Assembly: GCA_013205365.1 (NCBI GenBank)
Contig: JABMNC010000151.1
Span: 1 to 18,476 of the forward strand
Direction: 5' to 3'
From: Cryomorphaceae bacterium
GTDB lineage: Bacteria > Bacteroidota > Bacteroidia > Flavobacteriales > Schleiferiaceae
Length of the DNA stretch: 18,476 nt
The position numbers and the translations under genes are program-made. The notes below the pieces were generated by a model, which saw only the letters and a list, made by a program, of their open reading frames with translations, did no database searches and was not told the DNA's origin. Below are positions 8,926-16,549 of this stretch, piece after piece; position 1 is the stretch's first letter, and each line of letters begins with the position of its first letter.

Positions 8926-10167
8926 TTAGGCGTCCCAGCGCACCAGTACCTGCTTGACGCGCTGCACCTCCATGCCCTCTACCTCGAGGCGCCAGGGACC
9001 AACCACCACCGAATCACCGGGTTCTGGGAGCTTGCCTGCCAAATCAGTAATCATGCCTCCCAGGGTGGTAAACCGCTCGGACTCGGGTAAATTCAGTTCA
9101 TAGCGGTCGTTGAGGTAGTCCACCTGAAGCCGTCCGTCGAGCCGAAATTTATTGGGAGCCAGAACGAGCTCTACCAGCGAATCCTGGTCGTGCTCGTCGT
9201 CGATTTCACCAAAAAGTTCTTCGATAATGTCCTCCAATGTGACCATTCCCACAAGGTCTCCTAAATCGTCGACCACGAGGGCCATGCTGCGCTTGACCTT
9301 GATAAGTTGCTGAAAGACATCCTGGGCATTCATAGCCTCCGGCACAAATGACAAGGGTGTCAGCACTGATTTGAGGCTGCGCGGACTTTTAAACAACTCA
9401 AATTGATGCACGTAGGCAAAGGCGTCGTCTAGGCTTTCGCGGTAAACGAGCAGTCGGCTAAAACCACTTTCTACAAATTTTTGCTTTAAATCTTCTAAAT
9501 CAATGCTCTCGGGTACGGCCACTAATTCAGGGCGCGGAACCATGCAGGACCGCACCTTCACCTCGGCAAAATCCAAGGCATTGCGAAAAAGCTCCACCTC
9601 GGGGTCCTGCTCTTCTTTTTGGCTGGCCTCGTCCACAAGATTGTTCAGGTCTGCAAGACCAAAAATCCGAGCCCTTCCGCTTAAAACGGGTTCAGTGCCG
9701 AGCTTCTTTATGATTGCGGTATTGAGCTTTGAAAACACATAAGAAATGGGCCAAAAAAACACATAAAACGCCAAGGCAGGCAGTGCTCCCCAAACTAAGG
9801 CCCGATTGGCTTGCTCCCTAAACAGGGCCTTGGGAATGTACTCGGCGATAAACAAAACAAAGACGGTAGAAATCAAGGTCTCGACCAAAAGTGCGGCCGG
9901 CAGGCTCATGTGGGGCGAAAAATAAGGATGCATCAGCTTGGCCGATTGCGCACCAACCAACACCAAGGCAAGGGTATTCCCCACCAGTAAAGTCACTAAA
10001 AACTGCTGGGGATGCTCCACCCAACGGGCTACCCAAAATGGAACAGCCTTGCGCTTAAGGTCGATCTCAAGCTGCAGTCGATTTGCTGTCAGGAAGGCAA
10101 TCTCGGTTCCCGAGAAAAATGCCGACGCCGCAAGCGAAAAAACAAGAATTAGTGCAGACTCAATCAT
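8926..10167 (-). CDS. CNNM/DUF21, CBS-pair and CorC_HlyC membrane protein (hemolysin-like)
   Basis: This 413-residue protein has the architecture often annotated as hemolysin or CorC/CNNM transporter, a family linked to Mg2+ and other cation export. An N-terminal DUF21 domain has about four membrane spans (near residues 3-22, 56-74, 90-112 and 128-148) and the signature FSGTEIAFLTANR at 18-30. Two CBS domains follow at about 206-323 (starting VRSCMVPRPEL, ending with DLVGMVTLEDIIEELFGEI), then a CorC_HlyC domain to the C-terminus. The frame is open upstream to 10212, but I chose the ATG at 10167. It lies 2 nt after the preceding stop and begins the conserved MIESALILVFSL membrane segment, whereas the longer form would add 15 atypical residues. 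GldE of gliding bacteria shares this architecture, but no gldD or ssb is next to it, so I do not use that name. Confidence 0.9.
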   Translation of the reverse strand: MIESALILVFSLAASAFFSGTEIAFLTANRLQLEIDLKRKAVPFWVARWVEHPQQFLVTLLVGNTLALVLVGAQSAKLMHPYFSPHMSLPAALLVETLISTVFVLFIAEYIPKALFREQANRALVWGALPALAFYVFFWPISYVFSKLNTAIIKKLGTEPVLSGRARIFGLADLNNLVDEASQKEEQDPEVELFRNALDFAEVKVRSCMVPRPELVAVPESIDLEDLKQKFVESGFSRLLVYRESLDDAFAYVHQFELFKSPRSLKSVLTPLSFVPEAMNAQDVFQQLIKVKRSMALVVDDLGDLVGMVTLEDIIEELFGEIDDEHDQDSLVELVLAPNKFRLDGRLQVDYLNDRYELNLPESERFTTLGGMITDLAGKLPEPGDSVVVGPWRLEVEGMEVQRVKQVLVRWDA

Positions 10168-10169
10168 GA

Positions 10170-10364
10170 CTAAGATTCCTTGGAGGATTTGATGCGTTGG
10201 TTCCGCCTCCATAGGGCCATTGCAAGCGAAAGGACCACAAACCCCGCAAAAAGTAGGGACCGAGAGGAATCATAATTCCGCAGGGACCAGGCAGCCTCCG
10301 CAGACAGAACTGCAGTAAAGTAGTAAATCCATTCGAGTACTCTCCAGCGTGCGGGTTTATTCAT
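10170..10364 (-). CDS. Small two-helix membrane protein of unknown function
   Basis: The gene encodes 64 residues. A basic N-terminus (MNKPARWR) is followed by two hydrophobic helices at about residues 10-27 and 35-52 joined by a short polar turn (RNYDSSR). The C-terminus is strongly basic (WRRNQRIKSSKES) and probably cytoplasmic by the positive-inside rule. The frame extends upstream to 10457 inside lptC, but the ATG at 10364 is preferred because it begins 13 nt after the lptC stop and starts a sensible membrane topology. The stop is 2 nt before the CNNM/CBS gene, so the two are probably translationally coupled. I recall short membrane proteins at this place in other Flavobacteriales. I do not recognise a family or function. 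Confidence 0.75.
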   Translation of the reverse strand: MNKPARWRVLEWIYYFTAVLSAEAAWSLRNYDSSRSLLFAGFVVLSLAMALWRRNQRIKSSKES

Positions 10365-10377
10365 AATTTTTTTGTGG

Positions 10378-10920
10378 TCAATTGCTGTCAAACTGGCCAG
10401 ACACCTCAAAGATGCTGTAGGTTGAGAGATCCTCCATCGCTTCAAAGCCAATTCCACTCAGGGTCTGACCCTCATCGTTTATTTCTACCCAGCCAGAGCC
10501 ATGGATTTTACCTGTTCGACGATCCCATTCCAGGGATTCTGTTTTTAGGTATTTATTGCTTCCCTTAGTAACCATAACCGAACCCGAAAGGACCCAAACT
10601 TGGTCCTTAATGTTGCGCACCACGCGGTCTGCACGAAGCCTGGTACCTGTGGGCTTGCTCCGCAGCAGCTGAACCGCGGTCACGTCTCCGCTAAAAACTT
10701 CGCTTTGGGCAGTACCGTCGAGACGCTGCTCCTCAAGCTTCAAGGCCTTAAGGGACCAATGGAAGTCCGAGGTATCCGAATAGACTACCGAGATTCCGTA
10801 CTGAGTCGAGCTTGGACCCTCAGGCGCCCGATGAATTCTCTGCACGTCTTGGCTGTCGTTTCGGCAGGAGACCAAAGCGAAGGCCGAAGCCCAAAGTAGT
10901 GCGTGGTTAAAAGCGAACAA
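10378..10920 (-). CDS. lptC: LPS export ABC transporter periplasmic protein LptC (lipoprotein form)
   Basis: LptC receives lipopolysaccharide from LptB2FG and passes it to LptA in the periplasmic bridge. The 180-residue protein has a lipobox L-V-S-C19, so it is predicted to be lipid-anchored rather than held by a transmembrane helix as in E. coli. The remainder is a beta-jellyroll-like OstA/LptC pattern: YSDTSDFHWSLKA, GDVTAVQLLRS, RLRADRVV, LSGSVMVTKGSNKYLKTESLEWD, KIHGSGWVEI and the C-terminal GIGFEAMEDLSTYSIFEVSGQF. The start is unusual. The codon is TTG, directly preceded by an in-frame TAG, and no ATG or GTG exists before the lipobox. It overlaps the end of the TPR gene by 14 nt, and the signal peptide has no Lys or Arg before its hydrophobic core. 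Confidence 0.88.
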   Translation of the reverse strand: MFAFNHALLWASAFALVSCRNDSQDVQRIHRAPEGPSSTQYGISVVYSDTSDFHWSLKALKLEEQRLDGTAQSEVFSGDVTAVQLLRSKPTGTRLRADRVVRNIKDQVWVLSGSVMVTKGSNKYLKTESLEWDRRTGKIHGSGWVEINDEGQTLSGIGFEAMEDLSTYSIFEVSGQFDSN

Positions 10921-12307
10921 CTATGCGCTCGTTAATCCAGCATCCGACGGTGTAGGAATCACCTTCTTTGTAGTTGAACTGAAAAGCAATGGACTTATCG
11001 GGGACATTCTTGCCGTAGGATGAGGCTAATGACTCTGCCTTGGCCGACAGGTCTGGCTGGACCGAAGCCGCACGGTTAGCCATGCTAATGGCTGCCCAGT
11101 AAACAGCATTCTTCTCAAAGGCATTGCTGCCACAGCTGTCCGCTGCCTGGCCGTAGATAAGGGCTAAAAAGAGGTAGGGCTCTCCAGACTCCGGATTAGC
11201 GCGAGCAGACTCCAAGCAGGCCCTTTTGGCCTCTGCGAGCTGGCCCTGCTTCTCGGCAATTTGCGCGAGCTTCATCCAGTCCTTGGCCTTCTTTTTGGGA
11301 TCAACCTCCTGGCGAATAGCGTCGTCGAAATACTTCTTGGAATCGGCATAGAGGCCATTCTTAATACTCAAGAGGCCCATTGACCGGGCGGCTTGAGCAC
11401 TTGGGTCTAATTTATAGAGCGCGGATGCAGCCTTGATATACATCGGATTGTCCGTACAGTCTGTGGTTCCGTCAACCCCAGGTCGATCCTTAGAAAGCAT
11501 CTTTAGAGAGCGTACTAACCAATTCTTATCGCTAGTGTGGATCGCAAAGGTCGAGTCGTTATAAATGAGGGTGAGGCGTTCGCAGGTTAAAAGAGGGGCG
11601 ATGCCCTTCTCGATATTCGCAATCAACTTCTCAGACTGGTCAAGTAGCCTTCTGTTGACCTCTAGATTCCGCTTTTCACGCTCGGTAATGTTGGTATCCT
11701 TCACCAGGGCAGCAATGAGTACGTTGCGCTCATTAGACTGCAGCTCAATGGCTTCAGAAACGTCGTTAAAGCCCTCCACCAAGCCAGCGGAATTGAGTTT
11801 CTCGTCTTTGTACAGCTTGATGACCACATTGAAGTAGTTATTGAGGTAGGCCGGCTGCAATGCCCTAGGATCCAGCGCAAAGACTTCTTTGTACATGGCG
11901 TAGGCTGCCGGAGCATTGTCGGGGTAGTAGGTCCAAAAGTTATCGGCCTTTTGAGCATTGACTTCAGCCTCTTTACCTGGGAAGTAGGCATTGCGCTGGT
12001 CGTAGGTACTCAGCAGAAGGCGAATTAATGCTTCGCGCTGCACCGGGTCGGTGGCTTCCTTGATTTTTGCGTCGAGAATCTTAGGGGCAAAAATATAAAT
12101 TACCTCTTTAACCTTGGGGCATGTTTCGTACACCGTCCTCCAAGGCTCGTATGCCTCTGCATAGGCTTTGCTGTTGTACAGAGACCCGAACGTGTTATAC
12201 TTCTCGTAGCATACGATGGAATCGGTTGCGCTATTACCCCAATTGGATTGAGCCAAGGAGGCAACAGAAATACTTAAGGACAGAACTAAAACTAGAATTC
12301 TCTTCAT
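10907..12307 (-). CDS. Secreted TPR-repeat protein of unknown function
   Basis: This 466-residue protein begins with a clear Sec signal peptide (MKRILVLVLSLSISVASLAQ, cleavage near residue 20), so it works in the periplasm or at the outer membrane. The rest is almost entirely helical. TPR-like repeats are clearest at about residues 295-400, for example SIKNGLYADSKKYFDDAIRQ and LAQIAEKQGQLAEAKRACLESARANPESGEPYLFLALIYG. A conserved-looking C-terminal tail ends YTVGCWINERIVVRF. Such proteins usually act as protein-binding scaffolds. The gene is 4 nt downstream of a beta-barrel protein gene and overlaps lptC by 14 nt, which suggests an outer-membrane biogenesis or envelope role, but that is inference. 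I know of no experimentally defined function. Confidence 0.88.
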   Translation of the reverse strand: MKRILVLVLSLSISVASLAQSNWGNSATDSIVCYEKYNTFGSLYNSKAYAEAYEPWRTVYETCPKVKEVIYIFAPKILDAKIKEATDPVQREALIRLLLSTYDQRNAYFPGKEAEVNAQKADNFWTYYPDNAPAAYAMYKEVFALDPRALQPAYLNNYFNVVIKLYKDEKLNSAGLVEGFNDVSEAIELQSNERNVLIAALVKDTNITEREKRNLEVNRRLLDQSEKLIANIEKGIAPLLTCERLTLIYNDSTFAIHTSDKNWLVRSLKMLSKDRPGVDGTTDCTDNPMYIKAASALYKLDPSAQAARSMGLLSIKNGLYADSKKYFDDAIRQEVDPKKKAKDWMKLAQIAEKQGQLAEAKRACLESARANPESGEPYLFLALIYGQAADSCGSNAFEKNAVYWAAISMANRAASVQPDLSAKAESLASSYGKNVPDKSIAFQFNYKEGDSYTVGCWINERIVVRF

Positions 12308-12311
12308 AACA

Positions 12312-13634
12312 CTAACGAAATTTTGCTTTCATAAACCACTGATCGTTCAAGGTGAGGCCAACGGTGCCGCGAAGGTATTGCTCCCTTACCAAGCCGTTGG
12401 TTACCGAACCATTAACTCCAAAATTGAGGCCAAAGTGAAGGGTAGATACTTTTACGTCTCCAGGTATGAAACTTCGCCCCCCCACCGGCATGGCTAAACC
12501 AATATTGCCACTCCAGCCTTTGAGCTCTGTCTCGTTGACGTAGAGGCCGTAGCGGTCGCTGCGGAACGAGCCTACATACTGGACCTGACTAAAGTACGAA
12601 GACAGCTTGCGAGAGGTCTTAACTAGAGCCGGGACAACACTTGCCTGCAGAATAAAAGTTTTAGAAAGCCCCTGAAAGCTACCTGAAGTGCTTTGATTGA
12701 AGTCGCGATGATCACCGACATTAGTTTGCTCAAAGTGTCCGCTCAAAGACCAGGCAGGGAGCAATGCATTTTTGCGGTTCGAAGCCCAGCGCAAACCAAT
12801 GGCCTGTCGCCCGCCCATAGCCACAGAACCCAGAACCCCGTTTAGGGCCGTGATGGTATCTAGGGGCAACTCGCCGCCCTCACTGTTGGTCTTAAAACTG
12901 TACCAATTATAGTTTTGAATCGCCGACAACTCAACCTTGGGTTCGTACTGAATTCCTGCAATTAGCTCGTTCAACCCTATGGGAAGAATGAATTGACCAC
13001 CAGCACTCCAGCGCCAGTCGTTTACCAAAACCCGCTCCACCTTGCCTGCGTAGTCAAAGCGAGAATCCAAAAAGTAGACTTTAGTACTTCGGTCTGCCGA
13101 ACCAAACAAGTAGCGCGCCGTTGCGCCAACCGATAAGTACTTAATCGGAGACCAGGCCCAGGTAAATGCGGATGCGCTGATTCCTCCACGGCCTGTGTAT
13201 CGCTGAATCCAGTCTCCAAAAGCAGAGTCCTTGCCCGACTGCTGAAAATCGTAGCCCACTGCGCTGTAGGGCCTTAGTGAGGCGGCGAGCGCCATGCCTT
13301 TGCCCAATGGGACTGCAATGCCAAAAGAATTAAAACCACCGGTGCGGTTATCAACCTTATTGCTGCCGTCGTTTTGACGAACCATGGACCATTGTCCGCC
13401 AAAATCCAAGGTGGTGTACTTTATGCCAGACAGGGCTGCGGGTTGGTCGGGGTTGATGTACCAGGACGAGCGATCGGCTGCACTGGCTCCACCCAAAAAC
13501 TGCTGGTATGCATTGGCCTGGGGCAGGGCCCAACCCGCGCCAAATAGCGAATAGGGGCTAACCGACTGCTGCTGCGAGAGCATCGCCTGAGAGGCGATTA
13601 GGGCAATAGTGGCTAGTGTAGTGCGGGGGCTCAT
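12312..13634 (-). CDS. Predicted outer-membrane beta-barrel protein of unknown function
   Basis: The 440-residue protein has an N-terminal signal peptide (MSPRTTLATIALIASQAMLSQ, cleavage near residue 20) followed by SPYSLFGAGW, a start I associate with a Bacteroidota outer-membrane protein family. The rest shows alternating polar and hydrophobic beta strands rich in Tyr, Trp and Gly with polar turns, as expected for a barrel, for example SVGATARYLFGSADRSTKVYF and LHFGLNFGVNGSV. It ends in a strand (NDQWFMKAKFR) that could close the barrel. The start ATG abuts the coaX stop with no gap (TGAATG), and the TPR gene follows after 4 nt. The barrel call rests on sequence pattern only, and function is unknown. 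Confidence 0.82.
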   Translation of the reverse strand: MSPRTTLATIALIASQAMLSQQQSVSPYSLFGAGWALPQANAYQQFLGGASAADRSSWYINPDQPAALSGIKYTTLDFGGQWSMVRQNDGSNKVDNRTGGFNSFGIAVPLGKGMALAASLRPYSAVGYDFQQSGKDSAFGDWIQRYTGRGGISASAFTWAWSPIKYLSVGATARYLFGSADRSTKVYFLDSRFDYAGKVERVLVNDWRWSAGGQFILPIGLNELIAGIQYEPKVELSAIQNYNWYSFKTNSEGGELPLDTITALNGVLGSVAMGGRQAIGLRWASNRKNALLPAWSLSGHFEQTNVGDHRDFNQSTSGSFQGLSKTFILQASVVPALVKTSRKLSSYFSQVQYVGSFRSDRYGLYVNETELKGWSGNIGLAMPVGGRSFIPGDVKVSTLHFGLNFGVNGSVTNGLVREQYLRGTVGLTLNDQWFMKAKFR

Positions 13635-14336
13635 TCAATTTCGCGACATCGCCCAAAGTCCGAGGGCGGTCCAATTTTCGTTGGCAAAGATGCCCTTTTT
13701 CAAGTGATTGACAAAAGATGGAGCGTCCCCTCCGTGAATAATTACGTTTAAATCTTTGTTAATAGCGCAAAAACGCTCGACTTCGGCGTCAATTTCGTCA
13801 ATCATACCCTGAAATGCTCCGCGCATCATGCTCTGGGCGCTGCTCGAGGTGCGGGGATCCGAACTATTCCACTCTGCGGGCGAGGTCAGGTCGTCGGTGG
13901 GCAGCGCGGGCAAACTTTTGGTGTAATGGTGCATAGCCTTGAGGCGGACCGCCCAACCCGGAGCGATGGCTCCTCCCTGAAAAACTCCGCTTTGGTTCAA
14001 GTAGCTGTAGGTGAGGCAGGTTCCCAGAGAAACCATCAAAACCGCAGACTGGGGATGGCGGTGAATCGCTCCCCGCATAGAGGCCAGGCGATCCAGGCCA
14101 ATTTGCGCGGAATACTCGAGGTCAAAACCCCAGTTGGACGCTGCAGAAACCTGCTGACCGAGGGGCCAGTCACGGGCCGAAGAATCCGCAATCCAAATGG
14201 AATCGGGTTGTTCTTTGAGCCAATTTAAGCACTCCTCATAGGCTGCTGCAGGCCAGGTTTTGATGGCATCCAGGGAGCCGGAGTCGTGAAACACGACCAC
14301 TTTTATCAGGGTATTACCCGCGTCTACTGCAATCAT
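13635..14336 (-). CDS. coaX: Type III pantothenate kinase CoaX, with a substituted motif aspartate
   Basis: CoaX phosphorylates pantothenate, the first step of coenzyme A synthesis, in the cytoplasm. The 233-residue protein has the family layout: DAGNT at 5-9, GLDRLASM at 80-87, the third motif at 102-111, GGAIAPGWAVRLKAMHHYTKSLP near 121-143 and a C-terminal HGGDAP. Two of the three aspartates that are invariant in characterised type III enzymes are present (D5, D82). The third, normally D in a DxGTxxT motif, is S103 (VSLGTCLTYS), and the acidic residue that usually ends this motif is also Ser. The S103 codon is TCT, two changes from an Asp codon, so a single base error would not explain it. 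Activity may be altered or lost. It starts the minus-strand operon, with a TACCTTTG element 10 nt before the ATG. Confidence 0.9.
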   Translation of the reverse strand: MIAVDAGNTLIKVVVFHDSGSLDAIKTWPAAAYEECLNWLKEQPDSIWIADSSARDWPLGQQVSAASNWGFDLEYSAQIGLDRLASMRGAIHRHPQSAVLMVSLGTCLTYSYLNQSGVFQGGAIAPGWAVRLKAMHHYTKSLPALPTDDLTSPAEWNSSDPRTSSSAQSMMRGAFQGMIDEIDAEVERFCAINKDLNVIIHGGDAPSFVNHLKKGIFANENWTALGLWAMSRN

Positions 14337-14346
14337 TTTGGTTTTT

Positions 14347-14354
14347 CAAAGGTA
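14347..14354 (-). promoter_or_regulatory. -7 element for the coaX operon
   Basis: TACCTTTG on the minus strand matches the Bacteroidota -7 consensus TAnnTTTG exactly and ends 10 nt before the coaX ATG. The predicted transcript would have a leader of only about 6 nt. No convincing TTTG -33 element lies at the expected distance, so the call rests on the -7 match and the position upstream of the first gene of the minus-strand run. Confidence 0.6.
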
Positions 14355-14370
14355 GTTCGTCTTTTTGCCC

Positions 14371-14378
14371 TAAATTTG
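14371..14378 (+). promoter_or_regulatory. -7 element for tRNA-Phe
   Basis: TAAATTTG matches the Bacteroidota -7 consensus exactly and ends 12 nt before the first base of the tRNA, giving a short 5' leader of about 9 nt. The T-rich stretch at 14342-14346 lies roughly where a -33 element would be but is not a clear TTTG. Confidence 0.65.
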
Positions 14379-14390
14379 CACTCCGATTTT

Positions 14391-14463
14391 GGTTCGGTAG
14401 CTCAGTTGGTAGAGCAATGGACTGAAAATCCATGTGTCGACGGTTCGATTCCGCCCCGAACCA
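14391..14463 (+). tRNA. tRNA-Phe (GAA anticodon)
   Basis: A full cloverleaf can be drawn. The acceptor stem is GGTTCGG (14391-14397) with CCGAACC (14456-14462). The D stem is GCTC/GAGC, the anticodon stem ATGGA/TCCAT with loop CTGAAAA (anticodon GAA at 14424-14426), the variable loop 5 nt and the T loop TTCGATT. The discriminator base is A at 14463, and CCA is not encoded. The length is 73 nt as usual. One oddity is that the T stem GACGG/CCGCC has an A-C mismatch at 14440/14454 (positions 50:64), where CCGTC would pair fully. Confidence 0.97.
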
Positions 14464-14472
14464 CAAGATCGC

Positions 14473-14510
14473 AAGGCCCTGCAGTTTTACTGCGGGGCCT
14501 TTTTATTTTT
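14473..14510 (+). terminator. Rho-independent terminator after tRNA-Phe
   Basis: A 12-bp stem (14473-14484 with 14490-14501) has a TTTTA loop and a single G-U pair, and is followed by TTTTATTTTT. It lies 9 nt after the tRNA end and should terminate the tRNA transcript. The run of A residues needed for efficient use on the opposite strand is not present. Confidence 0.9.
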
Positions 14511-14548
14511 AAGACTCCAAAAAGAGGCCATGGCCTTGGCAAGAGGAC

Positions 14549-14556
14549 TACCTTTG
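14549..14556 (+). promoter_or_regulatory. -7 element just before a GTG start (probable leaderless transcript)
   Basis: TACCTTTG matches the TAnnTTTG consensus exactly and ends 4 nt before the GTG at 14561, so transcription is predicted to begin at or within 1 nt of the start codon. It is the same octamer as the coaX -7 element. No TTTG -33 element is seen at the expected distance. Confidence 0.5.
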
Positions 14557-14560
14557 CGCT

Positions 14561-14839
14561 GTGACTACTCATTTGAAATGCTTACAATGCGAAGAATGGG
14601 GCGATGATGCGCAGCAATGCCTTGGTTGCGGAAGCCCGCGCTCAATTCACAGCACTTTTGCCAACCAGGGCAATCCCGAACGTCTTAAAGCCTTTGATAT
14701 GCCCGCGATGGAATGGAACAAGGACCCTCAAATTTCTAATTGGAAGCGAGGCCTGATTAATGCCGGCAGGATTGCGCATTGGGCCGTTCTTGCCCTAGGA
14801 GGAGCACTCGCATGGATGGCCTATTGGGTCGCCGTTTAA
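14561..14839 (+). CDS. Small zinc-ribbon protein with a C-terminal membrane helix
   Basis: The 92-residue product has an N-terminal four-cysteine ribbon, C7-x2-C10-x9-C20-x2-C23, expected to bind one zinc ion. A polar, weakly conserved-looking linker follows, then one hydrophobic helix at about residues 70-90 (AHWAVLALGGALAWMAYWVAV) that probably anchors the protein with the ribbon in the cytoplasm. The start codon is GTG, since no in-frame ATG lies between it and an upstream stop at 14510. The upstream TACCTTTG element suggests a leaderless mRNA. The 3' end overlaps the next membrane-protein gene by 28 nt, implying linked expression. I do not recognise the function; tail-anchored zinc ribbons can be adaptors, but that is speculative. 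Confidence 0.78.
   Translation: MTTHLKCLQCEEWGDDAQQCLGCGSPRSIHSTFANQGNPERLKAFDMPAMEWNKDPQISNWKRGLINAGRIAHWAVLALGGALAWMAYWVAV
14797..14802 (+). promoter_or_regulatory. Strong Shine-Dalgarno sequence deciding the start at 14812
   Basis: AGGAGG lies 9 nt before the ATG at 14812, inside the coding region of the zinc-ribbon gene. Such strong sites are uncommon in Bacteroidota and absent from the neighbouring genes. It argues for this start over the one at 14779 in the same frame. Confidence 0.6.
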
Positions 14840-15168
14840 ACTGGGTAAGCCTGGCGGCGTTGGCCGCATTTAGCCTCCACCAGTTAGCCTTAGCCTTCGG
14901 CCTGTATTTTCTGTTGCTCGATTCTTTTTTGGACCCCCTCTGTACTGTTCCGGTTATTTTGGGTCTTCCCAGCATGATGGCTCGACGAATTTGGCCCAGG
15001 CTGGTGTTGGGCTGGGGGTCGGTAATCCTCTTTACCCTAGCCTTGTCGCTGGCCTTTGAATGGTGGATTCCGTCTTTTGACGCGCGTTTTACCTGCGATC
15101 CCTGGGATGCACTCGCCTACGCGTTGGGCGCGGCAATCTGGCGATTTGCTGAACCGCAAAGCCAATAA
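14812..15168 (+). CDS. Polytopic membrane protein of unknown function
   Basis: The gene encodes 118 residues with about three or four hydrophobic segments, near residues 10-34, 38-55, 58-82 and 97-110. The motif LDPLCTVPVILGLPS near the middle and DPWDALAYALGAAIW near the C-terminus resemble a small family of Bacteroidota membrane proteins, some annotated as magnesium-citrate transporter-like or VanZ-like, but I cannot support a transport function from sequence. The ATG at 14812 is chosen because of the AGGAGG site 9 nt upstream; an ATG at 14779 in the same frame would add 11 polar residues. It overlaps the zinc-ribbon gene by 28 nt and ends 28 nt before the HMG-CoA reductase start. Confidence 0.75.
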   Translation: MDGLLGRRLNWVSLAALAAFSLHQLALAFGLYFLLLDSFLDPLCTVPVILGLPSMMARRIWPRLVLGWGSVILFTLALSLAFEWWIPSFDARFTCDPWDALAYALGAAIWRFAEPQSQ

Positions 15169-15173
15169 GGGGT

Positions 15174-15181
15174 TACTTTTG
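15174..15181 (+). promoter_or_regulatory. -7 element for the mevalonate genes
   Basis: TACTTTTG fits the TAnnTTTG consensus and lies 5 nt after the stop of the upstream gene and 15 nt before the HMG-CoA reductase ATG, predicting a leader of about 12 nt. The nearest TTTG upstream (15145-15148) is 25 nt away rather than about 19, so the -33 element is not convincing. Confidence 0.5.
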
Positions 15182-15196
15182 CGGTATCCTTTTACA

Positions 15197-16545
<1,349 letters not shown>

Positions 16546-16549
<4 letters not shown>

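Noticed and set aside
10168..10212. 15-residue N-terminal extension of the CNNM/CBS protein
   Set aside because: It overlaps the small membrane-protein gene, and the family normally starts directly at the first membrane helix.
14286..14564. 92-codon plus-strand open frame running over coaX, tRNA-Phe and the terminator
   Set aside because: It crosses a tRNA gene and a terminator and contains translated tRNA sequence, so it is not coding.
15056..15196. N-terminal extension of HMG-CoA reductase
   Set aside because: It overlaps the end of the membrane-protein gene in another frame and looks non-coding; the ATG at 15197 gives the normal family length and follows a promoter element.
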